This document shows positions 31,257 through 39,719 of a stretch of 64,000 nt of DNA, piece by piece. Under the pieces are notes generated by a model. It had not been told where the DNA came from. It did no database searches and saw only the letters and a list, made by a program, of their open reading frames with translations. The stretch's first letter is position 1. Each line of letters begins with the position of its first letter. Origin of the DNA: Mycolicibacterium sp. MU0053 (GTDB taxonomy: Bacteria; Actinomycetota; Actinomycetes; Mycobacteriales; Mycobacteriaceae); contig NZ_OY726397.1 of the NCBI RefSeq assembly GCF_963378095.1, positions 5,270,001-5,334,000 on the forward strand. The letters are read 5' to 3'. Made by a program: the position numbers and the translations under genes.

Positions 31257-31435
31257 GCTGATCGCCTGCCATCCCAGTTCAGTTCTGCCCGTACGTTGTC
31301 TCCAGGTCGGGGTCCTGGCCTCGGCGCGCGCCCGGCCAGGTAACCGATCGTCATCGCGACCACCAGCGCCGCGACGATCCCTAGCCGACGCCCGTGACCG
31401 CTTCCTCTCCGGGGGGACCCGGAGCCTGACTTCAC
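31253..31435 (-). CDS. Small single-helix membrane reading frame
   Basis: 60 codons starting with GTG at 31435. A basic N-terminus is followed by one hydrophobic helix (LGIVAALVVAMTIGYLAG, about 18-35) and a short polar tail. The pattern fits a small membrane protein, but the ribosome-binding site is weak and no family is recognised. It adjoins gene debris. Confidence 0.35.
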   Translation of the reverse strand: MKSGSGSPRRGSGHGRRLGIVAALVVAMTIGYLAGRAPRPGPRPGDNVRAELNWDGRRSA

Positions 31436-31446
31436 CTACCGCGAAC

Positions 31447-31983
31447 TCACGGTCGACCCCGACGTCGCCGATGCTGCGCTGGAGAAGATCGACGTAGATT
31501 CCGTCGAGGACACCACGCTCGCTCCTTCATGTATCCGCCGAGCGTCGCCGCTGTCGACATGTCGACCAATTGATCCAGTTCGGCGTACAGCTGATACACG
31601 CGCTTGCCCGACTCGACGTGGACCAGGTAGTGGGGAACCTCGCGGCTGTTCAGCCAATCGAGGTAGGTCCTGTTGAGGCGTGTGGGAATAACGTCGGGGA
31701 TGGTTTTGCCCATGGCGGGTTTGATGACCCCGGGCGGATGGGATTCCCAGTCCTCGCGCGCATCATGGGTTTCGATGAACGTGAAGTCGCTGAGGGCCGC
31801 ATCGGAGAGTGCCCAATGACTACCCGCCGCATGCAGTCCTCCCGTGGCTGTGCTTTTGCATAGCTCCACCAACTCATGCAACGAGTTGGGATAGGCCGTG
31901 CGCGGCGCCGGGTTGACGTATGGGATTCCCTTCTTGTCGTGGTGGCGGCTCCACGGTTGGTTTGGAACAGTCTCCACTGCCAT
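31447..31983 (-). pseudogene. FAD-binding oxidase (FAD_binding_4 type), N-terminal fragment
   Basis: About 150 residues match the start of vanillyl-alcohol-oxidase-type flavoproteins: PYVNPAPRTAYPNSLHELVELCK, GSHWALSDAALSDFTFIETHD and the tail DMSTAATLGGYMKE. The sequence then diverges into a proline/arginine-rich shadow and stops, whereas family members are 450 residues or more. The FAD-binding and substrate domains are missing, so it should be non-functional. It is next to other broken genes. Confidence 0.72.
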
Positions 31984-32039
31984 GAGCGCTCCCCCTCCGA
32001 CGCGCCGCGCCGCAACAAACAGGCGTGGTCACACTTTAG

Positions 32040-32740
32040 TTCGCGCTGAGCCTTCGTAGTCTGACTTTGGCAGGTCGGGTCTGCTGCACGAGTAGCGCTG
32101 CCGACCAGGACCTCGGCAACTTTGCGATGCAGTGCTCGTCGCACAGTGGGCGGTGCCAACTCGTCGACGACCTCCCGTAGCAGTTCATGCCGGAACCGTC
32201 AGACGTCAGGGCCCGCCGGCACCAGCACGCCGGCCTCGTTGAGCCGATCGAGCACATCGTCGACTTGGCTTTCGTCGAGATCGACCATCGCCGTCAGTAT
32301 CGATTTGTCGACCTCACGACCGATCGCCGCCGCCTCTACCACCGGCAGCATGTTGCTTCCAGCCCGCAATGGAGCGATCAACGGTTCGTACAGCGTGTCA
32401 GGGACACGCCGCTGCCCCAGGGTAGCCATGCGCATGTCGGCCACGATCTGCTCAACGTAGAACGGCACACCGTCGCAGCGAACTCGCACATCGTCACGCT
32501 CGGCGGACTCCAGCGTCGGGTCCAGCGCGTCGGTAAGCTCGTCTGTCTGCTGCGCAGTCAGCGGTTCGATGGCACAGGCCGTGACCGGCCAGTGGTCGGG
32601 CACCACGGTTCGGTCCCGGCTGGTGAGCACCCATCAGCAGTCCGCCATCGCCCGCCGCCATGGTGGCGCCAAGCACCGATTTCGTCGGTTCGTCGAACCA
32701 CTGCAGATCCTCGGCGACAAGCAATCCCGGGACCTGGAGA
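32040..32740 (-). pseudogene. Remnant of an AAA-ATPase/cyclase-type regulator, several frameshifts
   Basis: Pieces in different minus-strand frames read in order as parts of a large ATPase regulator: LQVPGLLVAEDLQWFDEPTKSVLG (Walker B region), then SRDRTVVPDHWPV through LTAQQTDELTDALDP and CDGVPFYVEQIVADM to LNEAGVLVPAGPDV, then a further shifted ELLREVVDELAPPTVRRALHRKVAEVLVG. These motifs are typical of the ATPase part of mycobacterial adenylate-cyclase/AAA or LuxR-type regulators of about 1000 residues. The cyclase and C-terminal parts are absent. Confidence 0.7.
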
Positions 32741-32747
32741 GCGTCCC

Positions 32748-32966
32748 CTACGGCGAGGTGCGCACGCTGGTGTCGACCTTCGGCACCTTCACCCGCGGCA
32801 CAATCCAATGCCGCCACGGGTTGTTGCTGTCGCCGCGGTAAACGCCCGCACCCCGGTCACGCAGGCTGCTTTCCGGGTCGTCGTAAGCCTGGGCTGTACC
32901 GGAAAACCCGATCAGTCCGGCCGACACCATGCCGACAACCAGTCCCGCCGATCCGAACCTTTTCAT
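32748..32966 (-). CDS. Small secreted hypothetical protein
   Basis: 72 residues from ATG 32966. A signal peptide (MKRFGSAGLVVGMVSAGLIGFSGTAQA) is followed by a short mature part of about 45 residues with HWIVPRVKVPKVD. The C-terminus runs to the edge of the pseudogene block and may be truncated. On the minus strand AAGGGGCGAGACGA precedes the ATG. No family recognised. Confidence 0.55.
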   Translation of the reverse strand: MKRFGSAGLVVGMVSAGLIGFSGTAQAYDDPESSLRDRGAGVYRGDSNNPWRHWIVPRVKVPKVDTSVRTSP

Positions 32967-33105
32967 TCGTCTCGCCCCTTCTCTGTGCGGTTCCCTTGGC
33001 AGCTCATCCCAATAGAGGGTGCAACCGGCGCGGCGGCGATTTGATTCCAAAGCGGCGACTTCGTCAGGTACAGAACTTGTCACACCCCCCTGCAAATATC
33101 AGGTC

Positions 33106-34368
33106 ATGCCCACCGCCGCAGCCACTTTCGCCGAGGAGGTGACACCTGTGCAGCGGTTGGAGGTGTTGTTCGACGAATTGGCGGAGCTGACCGGTCAGCG
33201 CAACGCGATCGACGGTCGCATCGTGGACATCGTGGCCGAGTTGGACCGTGACGACCTGTGTGGGATGACCGGCGCGCGTTCGATCGCGGCATTGATGGCC
33301 TGGAAAGCCGGGGTCACACCCCGCAACGCGGAGACCATGGTCGCGGTCGCACGTCGGATCGACAAGTTCCCTTGCTGCGCAGAGGGATTGCGCGAGGGCC
33401 GGCTGTCACTCGACAGGGTCGGGGTCATCGCCGAACGCGCCGCCGACGGATCCGACGCGCACTACGCGGAGTTGGCTGCCGTGGCCACGGTCAACCAACT
33501 GCGTACCGCGGTCAAACTCGAACCGCGGCCCGACCCCGAACCCCGGCCGCCATCGCAGCGCTCGATCGACAAGCTTGTCGAGGACGAGCACACCACCTGG
33601 CGGATCCGGTTGCCGCGGGTGGAGGCGGCCAAATTCGAGGCGGCCCTGCAGTCTCATCGTGACGCGCAGATCGGCGAGTGGAAACGCGACCACGAACCCC
33701 GCGGCGGGCAGGTGCTCGATCAAGCGCCTCCGTTTCCCGATGGCGTCGACGCTTTCATGAGCCTCATCGAGGCCGGCTGGGACGCCGAAGCGGCGCGCCG
33801 TCCGCACGGCCAACACACCGCCGTCGTCGTGCACGTCGATGTCGAGCAACGCGTGGGCGCCCTGCATCTGGGCCCGCTACTCACCGACGATGAACGTTGC
33901 TACCTGCTATGCGACGCCACCTGCGAGGTCTGGTTCGAGCGGAACGGCCAGCCGATCGGGGCAGGCAGGGGCACCCGCCAGATCAGCCGTCGGCTACGCC
34001 GCGCACTCCAAAGGCGAGACCGCTGCTGTGTGGTGCCCGGCTGCGGGGGCACCCGTGGCCTGCACGCCCATCACATCGTGCACTGGGAGGACGGCGGACT
34101 CACCGATCTGAGCAACCTCGTGCTGGTCTGCCCCTACCACCATCGGGCGCACCACCGCGGTGTCATCACCATCACCGGTCCCGCCGATCAACTCGTCGTC
34201 ACCGACGCTGCCGGGCGCCCCCTGACAAACAGCGCACTCGCACGACCACCAACCCGACCCCTACCCGATGTACCACCGTGTCCCGGCCCGACCGGCGAAC
34301 GCGCCGACTGGTGGTGGTACACCCCCTTCGAACCACAGCCGCCTCCACCGAACTATCCCTCGGCGTAG
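33106..34368 (+). CDS. HNH endonuclease-domain protein of the 13E12 (DUF222) repeat family
   Basis: 420 residues. A DUF222 N-terminal half (VTPVQRLEVLFDELAELTG to GRLSLDRVGVIAERA) and a C-terminal HNH domain: DRCCVVPGCGGTRGLHAHHIVHWEDGG, then LSNLVLVCPYHHRAHH with the CxxC/H-N-H metal ligands. The family is highly repeated in mycobacterial genomes; one M. tuberculosis REP13E12 copy is the attachment site of prophage phiRv1. No phage genes are seen here. Function unknown. It ends in a proline-rich tail. Confidence 0.88.
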   Translation: MPTAAATFAEEVTPVQRLEVLFDELAELTGQRNAIDGRIVDIVAELDRDDLCGMTGARSIAALMAWKAGVTPRNAETMVAVARRIDKFPCCAEGLREGRLSLDRVGVIAERAADGSDAHYAELAAVATVNQLRTAVKLEPRPDPEPRPPSQRSIDKLVEDEHTTWRIRLPRVEAAKFEAALQSHRDAQIGEWKRDHEPRGGQVLDQAPPFPDGVDAFMSLIEAGWDAEAARRPHGQHTAVVVHVDVEQRVGALHLGPLLTDDERCYLLCDATCEVWFERNGQPIGAGRGTRQISRRLRRALQRRDRCCVVPGCGGTRGLHAHHIVHWEDGGLTDLSNLVLVCPYHHRAHHRGVITITGPADQLVVTDAAGRPLTNSALARPPTRPLPDVPPCPGPTGERADWWWYTPFEPQPPPPNYPSA

Positions 34369-34406
34369 GCAATTCGGGCCGCCGACGCTCGCCAGACGCG
34401 GCTACC

Positions 34407-34844
34407 TCAGGTGGTGACGCGCATTTCAGAGCCCGGGTGGGAACTGAGTGTGACGACCACTGTGCCGGAGCCAGTTTCGAAGACGGTGTTGGCGTACCCG
34501 ATGAATCCGTAGTGCCCGTCGATGGTGGACACGGCGGTGAGGGCCCTGCTTCCGGTTGCGCCGGTGTCCAGGTTCGCCCAAGTCACGGTCACGGTGAGCG
34601 CGCAGGATCCGTCGTAGACCCCGGCGTCGTAGCGGATTGCCACCCGGACACCGTCTTCGACTCGATCCTCGATCTGTATCGGCGTCACCTGAGCCTCGGC
34701 GCTGACGACACCGTCGCACGTCGGGGACGCCACCACCGGGACGGCCTCGAGGTGCGCCACGCGATCGGCGCGCGCCGTGGCCACCGACAACCAGGCCGTA
34801 GCCAGCACAACTGCGAGCCCGCCCACAGCACGCACAGCAGTCAT
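34407..34844 (-). CDS. Secreted hypothetical protein
   Basis: 145 residues from ATG 34844 (an ATG 13 codons upstream at 34883 is an alternative). Signal peptide MTAVRAVGGLAVVLATAWLS..ATARA, then a beta-rich mature domain of about 115 residues with two cysteines (SPTCDG and GSCALTVTVTW) that could form a disulfide. No family recognised; it probably acts at the envelope. It converges with the HNH gene. Confidence 0.65.
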   Translation of the reverse strand: MTAVRAVGGLAVVLATAWLSVATARADRVAHLEAVPVVASPTCDGVVSAEAQVTPIQIEDRVEDGVRVAIRYDAGVYDGSCALTVTVTWANLDTGATGSRALTAVSTIDGHYGFIGYANTVFETGSGTVVVTLSSHPGSEMRVTT

Positions 34845-34990
34845 GCCCGATCTATCGACAGCCGCGGGAGCGGCGTTAGCCATGGCACCGCGGGCCCAGA
34901 TGCCGCCCCGCCCGCAACGAATCGAACACGAACCGACACCCCGACCGCCGTCACAGTGTTGACAGCGACCACTTTGGTAACGTTCGCGCC

Positions 34991-35761
34991 GTGCAGGTTT
35001 CCAGGCGTGACGTACTGCGGTACGCCGCCGCGGCGTCGGCGCTGGCCGGGCTTGGAGCGGTATCAGCCGGTAAGCACGCGCCGGTGGCCGAGGCCGCCGC
35101 TCCCACCCTCATCGACTTCGCGATGCGTCAGATTCCGGCGCAGGACATCCGGGCCGCCGGCCACGCCGGCGTGATCAACTATGTGTCGACCTCCCGGCCG
35201 GGCTCATCGTTCGGCGCCAAGCCGATCACGCTGCCCTACGCCCGGTCCCTGACCGCCGCGGGTTTGGTGATCGTCAGCAACTACCAGTACGGAAAACCCG
35301 GCGGGACCGCGCCATCGGACTTCACCCGCGGGTACCCCGGCGGCGTCGCGGACGCCCGCACCGGCTGGCAGCTACACACGGCGGCCGGTGGCGGCCAGAG
35401 CGCGCCGATCTACTTCAGCGTCGACGACGACATCGACCGCCATACCTGGGACAACCTCGCACTGCCGTGGTTTCGCGGCATCAACTCGGTGCTCGGGGCG
35501 CAGCGCACCGGCATCTACGGAGGCATCAAGGCCTGCCAGTGGGCTGCCGCCGACGGTGTCATCGGTAGGTCGCGGGCACCCGGCAAGGTGTGGGCCTGGC
35601 AGACCCGGTCCTGGTCCCAGGGCCAGATTTTCCCCGCCGCGGTCCTGTACCAGCGCATCATCGACACTGCCTCGAATCCGGGACCGCTGGTGGGCGGCTC
35701 CCGTGTCGATGTCAACGATGTGCTGGCCCAGGATTGCGGCCAGTGGAATCTGCACCTCTGA
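34991..35761 (+). CDS. Tat-exported glycoside-hydrolase-like protein (DUF1906, Rv2525c-like)
   Basis: 256 residues. A Tat signal (VSRRDVLRYAAAASALAGLG) is followed by a TIM-barrel DUF1906 domain: TLIDFAMRQIPAQDIRAAG, YVSTSRPGS, VIVSNYQYGKPGG, APIYFSVDDD, RTGIYGGIKACQWA and the C-terminal VDVNDVLAQDCGQWN. It closely follows M. tuberculosis Rv2525c, a Tat substrate linked to cell-wall homeostasis. Starts with GTG at 34991. The acidic SVDDD cluster is the likely active site. The substrate is not established. Confidence 0.88.
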   Translation: MQVSRRDVLRYAAAASALAGLGAVSAGKHAPVAEAAAPTLIDFAMRQIPAQDIRAAGHAGVINYVSTSRPGSSFGAKPITLPYARSLTAAGLVIVSNYQYGKPGGTAPSDFTRGYPGGVADARTGWQLHTAAGGGQSAPIYFSVDDDIDRHTWDNLALPWFRGINSVLGAQRTGIYGGIKACQWAAADGVIGRSRAPGKVWAWQTRSWSQGQIFPAAVLYQRIIDTASNPGPLVGGSRVDVNDVLAQDCGQWNLHL

Positions 35762-35800
35762 GGGGCGACAGCCGGTAGCCCGAATCGGGCGCTGGTGGTT

Positions 35801-37027
35801 TCAGCGTGCGGGTGGGGCCGCGACGACGAAGCTCAAGGTGCTCGCGGTGCTCCCCCCGATGTTGAGGGTGCCGAATCGGCGGGCGCCGGCGATCTGGTAG
35901 TCGCCCGCGGTGCCGCTGACCTGCTTGGCCGCATCCACGAGCATCCGGACACCCGTGGCACCGACGGGGTGGCCGCCGCCGATCAGGCCCCCGCTGGGGT
36001 TGATCGGAAGGCGTCCGCCAATGGCGATGTCGCCGCTCTCGATTGCCTGCCAGGACTGCCCGGGTCCGGTGAGGCCCAAGTGGTCGATCGCCAGATACTC
36101 GCTCGGGGTGAAGCAGTCATGGACTTCGAAGCCGTCGACGTCGTCGAGTTCCACCTGGGCTCGACCGAATGCCTCCTGGATGGCCTCGCGCACATGGGGC
36201 ATCACATAAGGGGATTCCGGGTCGCGGTGCAGTTTCTGCTGCAGACCCAGCCCGACGGTGCGCTGTCCCCAGCCCTCGATGCGGGCCAGCGGACGGGTCC
36301 GCGGATGGTCGCGCAGGTATTGGTCGTTGACCACCACCAGGCCGGCGCCTCCGTCGGTGAGCTGGCTGCAGTCCGACCGTCGTAGCCGGCCCTCGACGAC
36401 CGGATTGACCAGGTCGTTGTCGGCGTTGGCGACGAGATCGGGCAGCGCCCAGGATCTGGTCTGGGCGTTGGGGTTTCGCTTGGCGTTGGCCAAGTTCTGG
36501 GCGGCGATGGCATGCAGGTGAGCATGGTCGAGACCGTAGCGGCGGTCGTACTCGTCGGCGACCTTCGAGAAGGCCCAGGCCCACATGTTGCCGGTGTCGG
36601 TGCCCTCATGTCCGACCCACGCGGCCGCACTCATGTGGGCCGCGCCGACATCGCCGGGCACGGTCTTTTCCAGCTCCAGTCCGACGATCAGCGCCACGTC
36701 GTGAAAGTCCGCGCACAGATCGGCGATCGCCCCTCGGGCCGCCACGCTTCCGGAAGCGCAGGCGGCCTCGTGCCGGGACGCCGGGGTCCCCCACAACGCC
36801 GGGTTGACGGTCGCCGGCATCGCGCCCAGATGCCCCTGGGCGGCGAACATCTCGCCGAAGGCGTTGCCGACGTGCACGACGTCGACGTCTCGTCCGTCCA
36901 TGGCGGCCGAAGCGAGGGTGGCATCGACCACTTCCTCGGCGAGCGCGGCAAAGTCGCGGCTCTCCCGGGACAGGTTGCGGCTGAAATCACTCTGGTAGGC
37001 CCCGACAATCCACACCCCGTGTCCCAT
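35801..37027 (-). CDS. Thiolase-family acetyl-CoA acetyltransferase / lipid-transfer protein
   Basis: 408 residues of the SCP2-thiolase group: nucleophile Cys90 in HEAACASGSVA, VHDCFTPSEYLA, and NPSGGLIGGGHPVGATGVRM with the catalytic histidine. Such enzymes cleave or condense acyl-CoA chains, for example in steroid side-chain or fatty-acid degradation. It diverges from the carotenoid-oxygenase gene across a palindromic operator at 37091-37111, so both are probably controlled by the HxlR protein encoded at 38667. Confidence 0.87.
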   Translation of the reverse strand: MGHGVWIVGAYQSDFSRNLSRESRDFAALAEEVVDATLASAAMDGRDVDVVHVGNAFGEMFAAQGHLGAMPATVNPALWGTPASRHEAACASGSVAARGAIADLCADFHDVALIVGLELEKTVPGDVGAAHMSAAAWVGHEGTDTGNMWAWAFSKVADEYDRRYGLDHAHLHAIAAQNLANAKRNPNAQTRSWALPDLVANADNDLVNPVVEGRLRRSDCSQLTDGGAGLVVVNDQYLRDHPRTRPLARIEGWGQRTVGLGLQQKLHRDPESPYVMPHVREAIQEAFGRAQVELDDVDGFEVHDCFTPSEYLAIDHLGLTGPGQSWQAIESGDIAIGGRLPINPSGGLIGGGHPVGATGVRMLVDAAKQVSGTAGDYQIAGARRFGTLNIGGSTASTLSFVVAAPPAR

Positions 37028-37090
37028 TGCTGCCTCCGTTCGGTGGATCGGTAGCTGTCGGCGCACTCACCCGACACAGTGATGATGCAG

Positions 37091-37120
37091 TTGACAGAGT
37101 TACTCTGTCAAAATTACCTT
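37091..37120 (+). promoter_or_regulatory. Perfect palindromic operator overlapping promoter of the carotenoid-oxygenase operon
   Basis: TTGACAGAG (37091-37099), 3-base spacer TTA, CTCTGTCAA (37103-37111). The left arm contains a consensus -35 TTGACA; TACCTT (37115-37120) is a matching -10 after 18 bases. Binding would block the plus-strand promoter and could also affect the divergent thiolase gene. The likely ligand is the tandem HxlR protein encoded by the last gene of the operon. Confidence 0.75.
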
Positions 37121-37180
37121 GAGGTCGCGGCGTGCGGCGGGTCACCGCCCGCACGGTCGAGCCAATCCAGTGGAGGCATC

Positions 37181-38670
37181 GTGGAATCCGAACTGTTGAC
37201 GACGTTCATCTCGACACTGCCGGCCGATGACGTCCATCCGTACCGCACCGGCCCGTGGCGCCCGCAGCGCAATGAGTGGCGAGCCGATGACCTCGAGGCC
37301 GTGACGGGGCGCGTACCCGAGGACCTCGACGGGGTCTACCTGCGCCTGACCGAGAATCCGCTGCACCCGGCCATCCAGAACTATCACCCCTTCGACGGCG
37401 ACGGGATGCTCCACAGCGTCGAGTTCACCAACGGCACGGCCAACTACCGCAATCGGTTCGTGCGCACCGATGGTTTCCTGGCCGACAACGAGGCAGGCCA
37501 GTCGTTGTGGGCGGGGTTCATCGAGAACCCGTCCGACGCCCTCCGCACCGACGGGTGGGGCGCCCGCGGCCGGATGAAGGACGCGTCGAGCACCGATGTG
37601 ACCGTGCACCGCGGCAAGGCACTGACCAGCTTCTTCCTGTGCGGCGATCTCTACCAGCTGGACCCCTACACCGCCGAGACACTGGGCAAGGAGACCTGGG
37701 GCGGCAACTTCCCCGAGTGGGGCGTCTCGGCCCACCCGAAGGTCGACCCCGTCACCGGTGAACTGCTGTTCTTCAGCTATAGCAAGGAGGCGCCCTACCT
37801 GCGCCACGGGACGGTCGACAAAGACGGCAACCTGCTGCACCTGAGCGACCTCGAACTGCCGGGCCCCGGATGCCCCACGACATGGCCTTCACCGAGAACT
37901 ACGTCATCTTCAACGACTTCCCGTTGTTCTGGGATCCGGAGCTGCTCAAACACGATGTGCACCTGCCGCGGTTCTGCCGCGACCTGCCCTCGCGCTTCGC
38001 GGTGGTACCACGGCGCGGCGATCAGTCGAAGGTCCTGTGGTTCGAGACCGATCCCACCTACGTCCTGCACTTCACCAACGCCTACGAAGACGGCGACGGG
38101 ATCGTGTTGGACGGGTTCTTCCAGGGCAACCCCTCACCGTCGACCAAGGGCGCGCGCTCGCTGGAGGAGGCCGCGTTTCGGTGGCTGGCCCTCGACGGAT
38201 TCGAGTCCCGGTTGCATCGCTGGCGTTTCAACCTCTCGACCGGCAAGGCCACCGAGGAACAACTCAGTGAAAGCTTCACCGAGTTCGGGATGATCAACCC
38301 CACCCGGCAGACCCGCGATTACCGCTACATCTACGCGGCGACGGGCGAACCCGGCAAGTTCTTGTTCAACGGCTTGGTCAAGCACGACCTCCAGACCGGA
38401 TCGCAGGAGCGAATCACGTTCGGCGACGGCGTATTCGCCAGCGAGACACCGATGGCGCCCCGGGTCGGATCCACCGGTGAGGACGACGGTTACCTCGTCA
38501 CCTTCACCATGGACCTGAACGACGATGCGTCCTACTGTGTCGTGCTCGACGCCGCACGCCCCGGCGACGGGCCGGTCTGCAAGCTGCGACTGCCCGAACG
38601 GATCTGCAGCGGAACTCACTCGACCTGGGTGGACGGCGCGGAACTGCGGCAGTGGCACGGCCCGCGATGA
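37181..38670 (+). pseudogene. Carotenoid/stilbene-cleavage oxygenase with one frameshift
   Basis: Two overlapping frames make a full-length carotenoid oxygenase of about 495 residues (RPE65/lignostilbene dioxygenase family). All four iron-ligand histidine regions are present: VSAHPKVDP, MPHDMAF, LHFTNA and GTHSTWV; HPFDGDGMLH is also conserved. Frame is lost at about 37862-37870 (GGGCCCCGG), equivalent to one missing base. TGGAGG precedes GTG 37181. The enzyme would cleave a C=C bond of an apocarotenoid or stilbene with O2. Everything else is intact, so a recent mutation or a sequencing error are both possible. Its stop overlaps the next gene (ATGA). Confidence 0.8.
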
Positions 38671-39680
38671 ACGGACGCCCGCTCCCGGGCGAGCCCCCCG
38701 GCGGCGGACTCGACCCGCCCGCCCCGGCCTTCGAACTGGAAGCCGGGACCACCAATGCCATCGGACGCATGCTCGCGTTGCTCGGCGATGAATGGTCACT
38801 GCTGCTGGTACGCGAATCACTGCTGGGTGCAACGAAGTTCAGCGACTTCACCCACCTGCCGATCTCCAATGCGGTCCTCACGGCCCGACTGCAGTCGCTC
38901 GTCCGCGATGGGCTGTTGTACCGGCAGATCTACCAGCAGCAGCCACTTCGGGCCGCTTACCTGCCGACCGCCGAATGCCGGCAACTATGGACCGTCCTGA
39001 TCTCGATCTGGCAGTGGGAACGGACCTGGGTCCACGACCGCTCCGACGAACTGCCCCTGATGCGCCATCGCACCTGCGGTCAGGACTTCGCGCCCATCCT
39101 GATCTGTGCGCACTGCCGGGCGCCGACCGAGGCACTCGACATCGACGCGAGGTGGGGTCCCAGCGGCGGTTGGCCGCGGTCGGTACCCCGGGCCACCACC
39201 CGCAAGCGCCTACGCGCCACCGACAACGACCAACCCGGGATGTTCCCGCAGACCATGGCGATCTTCGGCAACCGATGGTCGGCGGCAATCATCGGCGCGG
39301 CCTTCCTGGGTACCCGGCGGTTCAGCGATTTCCAGACCCGGTTGAAGGCCCCTCCGACGCTCATCGCCGGCCGTCTGAAGGTGTTCTGCGACATCGGGAT
39401 CCTGCAAGCAGCCGCTCACCCCAAGCGCGCCGACTGGTCCGAATACCACCTGACCCCCAAGGGCCTGGCGTTCTACCCCGTCGTCGCCTTCGCCATCCAC
39501 TGGGCCCTTACCCACTACCGCGGCGGCGAGGGGCCGGCCCTGCTCCAAACACATCGACCCTGCGACCACAGCTTCGGCCCACTACTGATCTGCGACCAAT
39601 GCACGCAGCCCTTGGCGGGCAGCAGCATTCAGGTGGAGCCTCGCCGAGGCGAGGTGACCGGGCTGGCGGCCGATACCTGA
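38667..39680 (+). CDS. Tandem double HxlR-family regulator with repeated Cys/His motif
   Basis: 337 residues containing two complete HxlR winged-helix domains (about 27-128 and 192-286). Each is followed by the same motif H-x2-C-x9-C-x2-C: H134/C137/C147/C150 and H296/C299/C309/C312 (ending LICAHC and LICDQC). Normal HxlR proteins are single domains of about 110-150 residues that bind as dimers; this one could bind a palindrome as a single chain. The Cys/His sets look like metal sites. It is coupled (ATGA) to the carotenoid-oxygenase gene and probably binds the operator at 37091-37111. Confidence 0.87.
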   Translation: MNGRPLPGEPPGGGLDPPAPAFELEAGTTNAIGRMLALLGDEWSLLLVRESLLGATKFSDFTHLPISNAVLTARLQSLVRDGLLYRQIYQQQPLRAAYLPTAECRQLWTVLISIWQWERTWVHDRSDELPLMRHRTCGQDFAPILICAHCRAPTEALDIDARWGPSGGWPRSVPRATTRKRLRATDNDQPGMFPQTMAIFGNRWSAAIIGAAFLGTRRFSDFQTRLKAPPTLIAGRLKVFCDIGILQAAAHPKRADWSEYHLTPKGLAFYPVVAFAIHWALTHYRGGEGPALLQTHRPCDHSFGPLLICDQCTQPLAGSSIQVEPRRGEVTGLAADT

Positions 39681-39695
39681 GCAACGGAGCCGGCC

Positions 39696-39711
39696 CGGGT
39701 GCCCCCACCCG
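39696..39711. terminator. Candidate hairpin between convergent genes
   Basis: CGGGTG (39696-39701), loop CCCC, CACCCG (39706-39711), in the 39-base gap between the HxlR gene and the convergent aldehyde dehydrogenase gene. The stem is only six pairs and has no T-run, so it is a weak candidate for a bidirectional terminator. Confidence 0.35.
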
Positions 39712-39719
39712 CCCGTGCC

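Noticed and set aside
33106..34368. Prophage or integration site suggested by a 13E12-type gene
   Set aside because: No integrase, phage structural genes or direct-repeat att pair were seen; the family is common as a stand-alone gene.
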